From assembly GCA_031279795.1 (NCBI GenBank), contig JAITHZ010000154.1:1-11641 (forward strand): a stretch of 11,641 nucleotides of DNA, in the 5' to 3' direction. This DNA is from Bacteroidales bacterium (lineage in GTDB: Bacteria; Bacteroidota; Bacteroidia; Bacteroidales; WRGA01). A program made the translations under genes and the position numbers. The notes below the pieces were generated by a model, which was not told the DNA's origin, searched no databases, and was given only the letters and a program-made list of their open reading frames with translations. Positions within the stretch are counted from its first letter, which is position 1; every line of letters starts with the position of its first letter. Shown here piece by piece: positions 1-6,264 of the stretch.

Positions 1-937
1 CGCCACGTATGGAAACATTGTATTGATTGGTTGCGCCCGAATTTCTGAAAATTTCATCAACCCAATCCACATTTGGATAAAGCAACGGACGGTCGCCAAG
101 CCGGTAACGTTCCAGAGCGTAATCGTTATACACTGGCGTTGCACCGTCCATACGCCGCGCTTCATTCATTCCGAGTGCATAAGTGTAAGCGTCAACGAAT
201 TTCGGCAGACGGACAGGACTTGTAAAAGCGTGGTCGTAGGAAACAGCAATTTCGGTTGTGTTAAAAATACCTTTTTTCGTATTTACCAGAATTACGCCGT
301 TTGCACCGCGAAGTCCGTAAATTGCAGTTGCGGCGGCGTCTTTCAACACCTGAATATTTTCCACGTCCTCTTTTACAATGCTACTTAATGGACGCTCAAA
401 ACCGTCGACAAGAATAAGCACTTCGCTGTTTCCGCTCAATCCGCCAAGTCCGCGAATGTACATGGCAGGATCGTTGTTCCATTCCGTACCGCCGTTTTGC
501 AGCACAGCGAGTCCGGGGGCAAGTCCGTAAAGCGTATTTGCCAAATTGAGCGCAGAACTTTCCATTATTTTTTCGCCATTAATGATTGGAACAGCTGCTG
601 TCGTTTCTTTTTCCGGAATAAAGAAATTCTTGCCAACGCTTGTCAAACGGTCGTTATCGGAAATTACAATATTGAGAAACGTGTCGGTAACCTGAACAAC
701 CTTTTGTTTCAAATCGTAAGTTGATATGAGCAAATAATCGCCGATATCGGCTGTAATCGTCAAATTGCCGTTTTCAGCCGAAATATCAACATCGTTGGTT
801 GAGTTCAGGATTTTTACTCCTGCACAAGCGGCAGGATTTCCCTGTTCATCGGTTAAGAGAACATGTATCGTTTGTGAATTGACAACCCAAAATTGACAAT
901 TTACAATTAATGCTATAATAAATTTTATGTATTTCAT
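1..937 (-). CDS. SusC-like TonB-dependent receptor, N-terminal part (runs off left edge)
   Basis: First 312 codons of an outer-membrane TonB-dependent receptor of the SusC/RagA type; the gene continues past base 1. Translation from the ATG at 937-935 is open to the edge. A signal peptide occupies about residues 1-21, with a likely cut before Gln22. Residues 23-95 look like a short, divergent carboxypeptidase-regulatory-like domain. The plug spans about 115-225 and contains DPAMYIRGLGG (156-166), LILVDGFERP (174-183) and VLKDAAATAIYGLRGANGV (197-215), the SusC plug signature. The start of the barrel follows. The segment before the plug (about 96-114) lacks the usual VxVGYGTQ-like stretch and reads SVGKNFFIPEKE, so the TonB box is unclear. 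It starts 36 bp after the susD stop with no hairpin between, so co-transcription is likely. It resembles the SusC at 2952-6140 in the plug but clearly differs in the N-terminal domain. Substrate unknown. Confidence 0.93.
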   Translation of the reverse strand, partial: MKYIKFIIALIVNCQFWVVNSQTIHVLLTDEQGNPAACAGVKILNSTNDVDISAENGNLTITADIGDYLLISTYDLKQKVVQVTDTFLNIVISDNDRLTSVGKNFFIPEKETTAAVPIINGEKIMESSALNLANTLYGLAPGLAVLQNGGTEWNNDPAMYIRGLGGLSGNSEVLILVDGFERPLSSIVKEDVENIQVLKDAAATAIYGLRGANGVILVNTKKGIFNTTEIAVSYDHAFTSPVRLPKFVDAYTYALGMNEARRMDGATPVYNDYALERYRLGDRPLLYPNVDWVDEIFRNSGATNQYNVSIRG

Positions 938-973
938 TTTCAATTTATTTCAATTATTCTTCACTATCAAATA

Positions 974-2899
974 TTACCATCCCGGATTTTGAGTTAATCC
1001 ATATCCTTTTCTTATTTCGTCGATTGGGAAAGCCGACAGATACCATTTCGGATCGAAATTGACCACGCCCGCATCCGCATCCTGAATATAGCGTTTACGC
1101 AGACCCACTTTTTCGTAAGAATATCCTACCGGCTGATTGTACTCGTTCAATACTTTGCGTATCAGCAAGCCATGCAGATGTTTACGGAAGTCGCCCTCGC
1201 GTTTCCAGCGAATCAGATCGAAGAAGCGCACTTCTTCCAGTCCAAATTCGCAGGCACGTTCGCGCAATACTTCTTCGCGGAACGATTCTTTCGTCCAGGC
1301 TTTCGCAGGATTTGCCTCTTTAAGTCCTTTCAATCCCACGCGAGCGCGAATGGCGTCTACGTACTGAAAGGCATCCTCTGTTCTGCCTGTTTCGTTCAAC
1401 GCTTCGGCATAACTGAGGTATATTTCGGCAAGCCGCAAATAGGGCCAGTGCAGATTGTTTTGCTGCACTAATCCCCCCGACTCTGTAGATCCGAGATTAA
1501 ATTTGAAGTTTCCTATTCCCGTGCAAAAATTAGCGGTTCCGTTTTTGCCGCCAACATCTGTTGTACTCCCGTCCAAATAGCCATTTTCGGACAATCCGCG
1601 TTCGGAGCCGCCGATAAAACATTCTGCCTTGCGGCTGCGGTAAGTCATGCCATTTACCACGCAGGTTTCGTACAGGCGCGGGTCTCGACCGACAAACGGG
1701 TCGGGCAAAAGCGGTTGATTTTTAACATAATTACTCCACACCGAATTGTCAAAGGGCGTTCCATCTGCCATTGGGAACATATCGGTATATTCCAGCGTAG
1801 CGTTTGTAATTCCATAGCCGTGATGTGCATAAAAACAGTAGTCCCACTGGCTGTAACTTCCGCCGTTGGTACGTATACGGGTCGAAATCAACGCTTCGCC
1901 ACCGTTTCCTGCTCGCTGGAAATAAGCCGTGCGGAAGGCATTCTGATAATCGGCACCTTCGGTGAGTTTCGGTACGCCGCCTTCTTCCGCTTGTCGCTGG
2001 AAAAACAGCGAGCAGGCGTCAACCGCGTCTTGCCACATGGAAGCGTCGTAACCGCCGGTCCAAACATGATGCTTGTCAACAGATTCGTACGATGATTTTG
2101 TGTAATACGGCTCGTCTGAATTAAACAGTGGACTTGCCGCAAAAAGCAACACACGGATTTTCAATCCCAAGGCAGCCGAAGCGGTAAACCGACCGTCCCA
2201 TGTTGAGACTTCTGACGCAGGTAAAACCCATGGCAGAACGGTGTAGGCTGAATCGCACAAGTTGGCGATAAATTTAGCGGTTTCTTTTACCGTTTTTCGT
2301 TCAACAACCAAATCTTCGATAGGGCTGTACGCTCTGTCCACACAGCATAATCCTCCGAAATGGCGGAACATGTCGGCGTGCAGGCAGGCGATTACCATTT
2401 TTGCCTCGCCTTTGAGACGGCGTTTTTCGTCGTCGGTCATGTTGGGTACGCGGTCAACGTTTTTAAGGAAAATATATGCACGGCGTATTCCTACCCACTG
2501 TCCTTCGGCTGCATTGGCGTCGTTGGTTGAGTTGGTTCCGTACCAGTATTTGGAGTGTGAGCCTTCTTTTCCTGCGTCCATATTTCCGGTGTAATAAGCG
2601 CGGTTCAAGTTGTCCCACTCAAGATAACTCTGGTAGTTATCACCCAGCGCTTCAAGAACGCCCATGTTCATTTTTCCTCCTCTTTCGTTCCAGTACCAGG
2701 GCAAGCCGTACCACAGTTGAGCATACGCGCTCGTCAAAACACGCTGCGCGTCAATCCTGTTCGAGAACAGCGAGTCAAGCACAACCTGCTGCGAAATATC
2801 GGGTTCTTTCATTGATTCGTCGCCGAGTTCGATACCTTCGACACATGAGGCGAGAAACATGATACAAGTGATGAATGGTATAATAACAGTTTTTTTCAT
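974..2899 (-). CDS. SusD/RagB-family outer-membrane lipoprotein
   Basis: Surface lipoprotein that caps a SusC barrel and binds the substrate to be imported. It has 641 residues, longer than a classic SusD of about 550. The lipoprotein signal peptide ends in the lipobox LASC, with Cys19 as the predicted acylated residue. SusD marks in order: W-x-G-IRRAYIFLKNVDRVP (135-152), GEAKMVIACLHADMFRHFGG (164-183), GRFTASAALGLKIRVLLFAA (236-255), then the C-terminal RagB/SusD part with PYLRLAEIYLSYAEALNETG (486-505), AIRARVGL (516-523), LRERACEFGLEEVRFFDLIR (545-564) and the family-typical ending FPIDEIRKGYGLTQNPGW. A glycine-rich stretch at about 428-470, containing Cys427 and Cys459, may be an exposed loop. 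It lies 52 bp downstream of the susC stop and is surely its partner. Family assignment is firm; the ligand (glycan, glycopeptide or peptide) cannot be told from sequence. Confidence 0.97.
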   Translation of the reverse strand: MKKTVIIPFITCIMFLASCVEGIELGDESMKEPDISQQVVLDSLFSNRIDAQRVLTSAYAQLWYGLPWYWNERGGKMNMGVLEALGDNYQSYLEWDNLNRAYYTGNMDAGKEGSHSKYWYGTNSTNDANAAEGQWVGIRRAYIFLKNVDRVPNMTDDEKRRLKGEAKMVIACLHADMFRHFGGLCCVDRAYSPIEDLVVERKTVKETAKFIANLCDSAYTVLPWVLPASEVSTWDGRFTASAALGLKIRVLLFAASPLFNSDEPYYTKSSYESVDKHHVWTGGYDASMWQDAVDACSLFFQRQAEEGGVPKLTEGADYQNAFRTAYFQRAGNGGEALISTRIRTNGGSYSQWDYCFYAHHGYGITNATLEYTDMFPMADGTPFDNSVWSNYVKNQPLLPDPFVGRDPRLYETCVVNGMTYRSRKAECFIGGSERGLSENGYLDGSTTDVGGKNGTANFCTGIGNFKFNLGSTESGGLVQQNNLHWPYLRLAEIYLSYAEALNETGRTEDAFQYVDAIRARVGLKGLKEANPAKAWTKESFREEVLRERACEFGLEEVRFFDLIRWKREGDFRKHLHGLLIRKVLNEYNQPVGYSYEKVGLRKRYIQDADAGVVNFDPKWYLSAFPIDEIRKGYGLTQNPGW

Positions 2900-2951
2900 T
2901 TCGATTATTTTTATGAATAAACAATGACGTAAAAAATTAGCAATGATTCTG

Positions 2952-5900
2952 TTAGAAAGTAGCGTTTATTCCCAAGTTAATAATTCGCATTACAGGATAA
3001 TCGGATCGTGTACGGGTATACATTTCGGGATCCAGCACTTTCAGTTTGTCCCATGTAAAAATGTTATACCCTGTGGCATAGATGCGAAATTGTTTCAGTT
3101 TCAGTTTTTTCATGAACGATGCGTTGAAATTGTATCCAATCTGGAAATTTTTCAGGCGCAGATACGAAGCGTCTCTTATGTAGAGCGACGAAGTCTGGTA
3201 GTTGTTTGAACGGCTTTTTACCGAAGCTCTGGGCAATGTATTTTCGTTGGTAGCTGTGGGCGAAGTCCAGCGGCGGTCGTACTGGTATTGCAACAAAGCG
3301 CGGTCGCCGGTTTCGTCAAGTGGTTCGCGGAATGTGGATTCTAACATGCGAGAAGTTAAGGTAGCTCCTGTAAACATTATACTTAAATCGAAACCTTTCC
3401 ATTTCAATTCCAGCGTCAAGCCACCATTCAACAGTGGGTAGTTTGGGTAGCCGATGGCGGTAACGTCATCATAATTTATAACGCCATCATTGTTCAGATC
3501 TTTAAAAACCACATCGCCCGACTGAAGTTCGTAACCCGACTGGTCGGCAATTTTCGCGTCTGCGACTTCTTTGCCGTTGGCATAGACCTTGCCGTTGCCT
3601 TCTGCGTCTTTGTAATAAAAGCCAAGCACTTCGTATCCGAAATTCTGGTCGCGCGAATGTCCTGTCTGATTGGCATACGGGTAAGGCGACAGTACTTCGC
3701 CCATGTAAACAATTACGTTTTTCGTATAAGCAGCATTAAATTTTACGGCGTAATCAACTTGTTCGATTTTATCGCTCCATTTGAGGTCTAATTCAATGCC
3801 CTGATTGCGCATTTTACCCAGATTCAGTTTCGGCAAACTCATTCCGCTTAACACAGGCGCGGTATTAGTCCAAAGAATATCTTCGCGATTTTCGTAATAG
3901 TAGTCAATGGTAGCCGACAAGCGATTGTGCAGCATGTTGAAATCTACGCCATAATCCTGTTTGTAGGCTTTTTCCCAAGTTACGACAGGGTTTCCCAGCA
4001 GCGCTTCGGTTGCGCCTGGCTGAAAGTTTCCGCCTGTGCCGAAATTGTAAGTATCTCCCGTGTGGTCGCTGCTGCGTGCACCGTCGTATCTGACCCAGGT
4101 ATCGGGCAGGTAAAGAAAACGGTCGCTCGACGATACGCGGTCGTTGCCCACAACACCGAATGATGCGCGGATTTTCAGGTAAGGAAACAGCGTTTTTGCG
4201 TTAAAAAAATTTTCCTCCGAAATAACCCAGCCTGCCGATCCTGCAGGAAAAAATCCGTAACGCTGTTTTGAACCGAAATTTTCGGAACCGTTGAATCCCA
4301 GCGAGAAATCGGCAAGATATTTCGAATCGTAATTGTATGTAGCACGTCCGACAAGACCTGCATAACTGTTGGGAATGCCTCGATAGTTTCCGGCTGGGTA
4401 ATACTTCACGTTTTGATTAGCGAGTAACAGCGCGTTTACCTCGTGCTTGTTGAATTGCCGTGCATAGTTCAACGCCGCTTCCAGATACCAGTTGCGCCAT
4501 GTGCTGCGCCCCTCGCTGAAACTCAACGAGCCGCGCGTTCCTTGTTGCACCAGAACCAGCTGGTCGGCTTCTTCGGCGGTGGGGTTTAGCCAGGGCATTT
4601 CCGACATTTTGGTTGGAATGTAATGTTCGATAGACGAGGTACGTTCTTTTGAATGTACATTTCCGCTGTTGTATGCGCCTTTCAAACTGAATTTCAATCC
4701 TGATGCAAGCATTTTCAAGTCCTGTTTATATGCAAGGTCAAGATTCAGCACATTTTCAATTTCGTAGTGGAAGCCTTTTCCGTAGTATGGCGACAAGCCG
4801 TCGGGACCGGCTACTGGTATATAACTCGGATTGGCCTTAATCCACTTTCCATCAACAATACCTGGCCCTGCGAGAGGATTCGACCAGTAAATATGGCGGA
4901 ACAACTGCTGCTGGTCTTCGTTGGATATGGGACGGTTGCGTTCCTCGAGGCGTCCGCCAAGGTTCATTGAGAGCGTGGAAGTACTCGTAAAATCCACATC
5001 AAGGTTGGTGCGGTAATTGTAGCGATTGTAATAAAAGTTCTGGTTATAACTGTTGTCAAAATTCCTGAAAATACCATCCTGCGTCAGCAACCCCATAGAG
5101 GTAAAGTAACGGACTTTTTTTGTTCCGCCCGAAATATTGACATTAGAAATGGTTTGCGGGGCCAAATCAACCAGAATCATTTTCATCCAGTCAGTATCGG
5201 AATAAATGAGTGGGCTGGTATGGTTTTTTATCTGATAAAGGGGCGAGGCGGGATTTCTCAGATCTTCCTCTATCGTTGCGCTTTGGCGGAAAAGATAGGT
5301 TCCGTAATCGTTGTAGTTTGCCTCGTCTTTGTAGATGGCATATTCGAATGAATTGGCAAAGTCGAGCAAGCGGGTGGCCTGTTGCATTCCGTAAGAAAAC
5401 GATGCGCTGATTTTTGCGCGTCCTTCGGTTCCTCGTTTGGTTGTGACGAGGATGACTCCGTTTGCACCGCGAATTCCATAAACAGCCGTTACCGAAGCAT
5501 CTTTGAGAATGGTAATGCTTTCGATTTCGTTGGGGTCGAGCTGGAAGAAATCACGTTCGACGCCGTCGATCAGAAACAGTGGGTGCGAGGCTGACGTGTT
5601 GAAGGTGGAAACTCCGCGAATGAATATTTCCGGATTGTCGGCGCCCGGCTGGCCTGAATATGAAATGGTTGATACGCCTGGCATTGATCCCGACAGCATG
5701 TTGGCGACGTTGGCGACGGGCATTTTGATCAGATCGTCGCCCCGTACGACGCTCAGCGCTCCTGTAAGGGTTTCCTTCTTTTGAGTTCCGTAGGCGACGG
5801 ATACCACTACTTCGCCAAGCAACGCGGCGTCTCGCTCCATTACTATCGTTGCCTCTGTCCGGCTGTTAACCGGAATCTCCATGTCTTTATAGCCGATGTA

Positions 5901-6140
5901 CTTGACCAGCAATACAGCATTTTTGCCGGAATATCCAAGACTGAAAGCTCCGTTTACATCCGTAGTGGTACCGTTTTGGGTTCCTTTTACGATGATTGAG
6001 GCTCCGATGAGCGGTTCTCCTGTTTCGTCGGTAACTGTTCCTGTCACTGTGGAAGTTTGCTGGGCATTCGCACAGAATGTTGTCATTAAAAAGCACAACA
6101 AAGCCAATGTTATTTTAAAAATGATTTTAGTGTTCTCCAT
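2952..6140 (-). CDS. SusC/RagA-family TonB-linked outer-membrane receptor
   Basis: Complete 1062-residue TonB-dependent outer-membrane transporter that, with the downstream SusD, imports a bulky nutrient into the periplasm using TonB/ExbBD energy. The signal peptide is about residues 1-26, with a cut after CANA before Gln27. A carboxypeptidase-regulatory-like domain (about 31-103) holds TGTVTDETGEPLIGASIIVK and the DVNGAFSL turn. The putative TonB-box region EVVVSVAYGTQ is at 110-120. The plug (about 123-235) contains NPEIFIRGVSTF, PLFLIDGVERDFFQLDPNEI and LKDASVTAVYGIRGANGVIL. The rest forms the predicted 22-strand barrel, ending in INLGINATF with the terminal Phe typical of outer-membrane barrels. 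The ATG at 6140 is preceded by a 13-bp tandem repeat; a strong terminator of the upstream gene lies at 6181-6245, so this gene probably starts a new transcript, although I see no convincing consensus promoter. No STN domain is present and no sigma/anti-sigma gene is adjacent. Substrate unknown. Confidence 0.97.
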   Translation of the reverse strand: MENTKIIFKITLALLCFLMTTFCANAQQTSTVTGTVTDETGEPLIGASIIVKGTQNGTTTDVNGAFSLGYSGKNAVLLVKYIGYKDMEIPVNSRTEATIVMERDAALLGEVVVSVAYGTQKKETLTGALSVVRGDDLIKMPVANVANMLSGSMPGVSTISYSGQPGADNPEIFIRGVSTFNTSASHPLFLIDGVERDFFQLDPNEIESITILKDASVTAVYGIRGANGVILVTTKRGTEGRAKISASFSYGMQQATRLLDFANSFEYAIYKDEANYNDYGTYLFRQSATIEEDLRNPASPLYQIKNHTSPLIYSDTDWMKMILVDLAPQTISNVNISGGTKKVRYFTSMGLLTQDGIFRNFDNSYNQNFYYNRYNYRTNLDVDFTSTSTLSMNLGGRLEERNRPISNEDQQQLFRHIYWSNPLAGPGIVDGKWIKANPSYIPVAGPDGLSPYYGKGFHYEIENVLNLDLAYKQDLKMLASGLKFSLKGAYNSGNVHSKERTSSIEHYIPTKMSEMPWLNPTAEEADQLVLVQQGTRGSLSFSEGRSTWRNWYLEAALNYARQFNKHEVNALLLANQNVKYYPAGNYRGIPNSYAGLVGRATYNYDSKYLADFSLGFNGSENFGSKQRYGFFPAGSAGWVISEENFFNAKTLFPYLKIRASFGVVGNDRVSSSDRFLYLPDTWVRYDGARSSDHTGDTYNFGTGGNFQPGATEALLGNPVVTWEKAYKQDYGVDFNMLHNRLSATIDYYYENREDILWTNTAPVLSGMSLPKLNLGKMRNQGIELDLKWSDKIEQVDYAVKFNAAYTKNVIVYMGEVLSPYPYANQTGHSRDQNFGYEVLGFYYKDAEGNGKVYANGKEVADAKIADQSGYELQSGDVVFKDLNNDGVINYDDVTAIGYPNYPLLNGGLTLELKWKGFDLSIMFTGATLTSRMLESTFREPLDETGDRALLQYQYDRRWTSPTATNENTLPRASVKSRSNNYQTSSLYIRDASYLRLKNFQIGYNFNASFMKKLKLKQFRIYATGYNIFTWDKLKVLDPEMYTRTRSDYPVMRIINLGINATF

Positions 6141-6142
6141 TT

Positions 6143-6168
6143 GATGAGTTTACAAAATGAATTTACAA
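6143..6168 (-). repeat. Tandem 13-bp imperfect repeat in the susC leader
   Basis: Two head-to-tail 13-mers, plus strand gatgagtttacaa (6143-6155) and aatgaatttacaa (6156-6168), match at 11 of 13 positions; both differences are G/A. They end 2 bp before the susC start codon and so cover the ribosome-binding region. On the minus strand they read TTGTAAATTCATT and TTGTAAACTCATC. A role in transcription or translation control is possible, but chance duplication in AT-rich sequence cannot be excluded. Confidence 0.55.
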
Positions 6169-6180
6169 TTAATTAGGACA

Positions 6181-6245
6181 GATAAAAACGTCATTTCAGG
6201 CGGTTGGTTGATTGTAATCAGGCGCCGTTGCCTGAAATGACGTTT
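6181..6245 (-). terminator. Rho-independent terminator after the T9SS cargo gene
   Basis: A perfect 16-bp inverted repeat, aaacgtcatttcaggc (6186-6201) and gcctgaaatgacgttt (6230-6245), with a 28-nt loop. Read on the minus strand the 3' arm runs straight into a TTTTT tract (6188-6184), the layout of an intrinsic terminator for the gene ending at 6265. On the plus strand no T-run follows, so it acts in the minus direction. The loop holds a further gcctga copy on the minus strand (6223-6218) that can pair with the 5' arm to make a smaller alternative hairpin. The stem and loop are long for a simple terminator. Confidence 0.85.
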
Positions 6246-6264
6246 CAGACAATTCAATATTCGG

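Noticed and set aside
297..312. 16-bp identity (ccgtttgcaccgcgaa) between the two SusC genes, also at 5458-5473
   Set aside because: It encodes the conserved RGANG plug motif, so protein constraint explains it without recombination or a mobile repeat.
23..724. Plus-strand open frames near the left edge
   Set aside because: They are antisense to the minus-strand SusC-like reading frame, which runs unbroken from 937 to base 1 and has the full plug signature.
6143..6185. Consensus promoter for susC
   Set aside because: The best match, TCATTTTG on the minus strand (6161-6154), misses the TAnnTTTG consensus at one base, lies too close to the ATG and has no -33 partner. A promoter is expected after the terminator but I cannot point to it.
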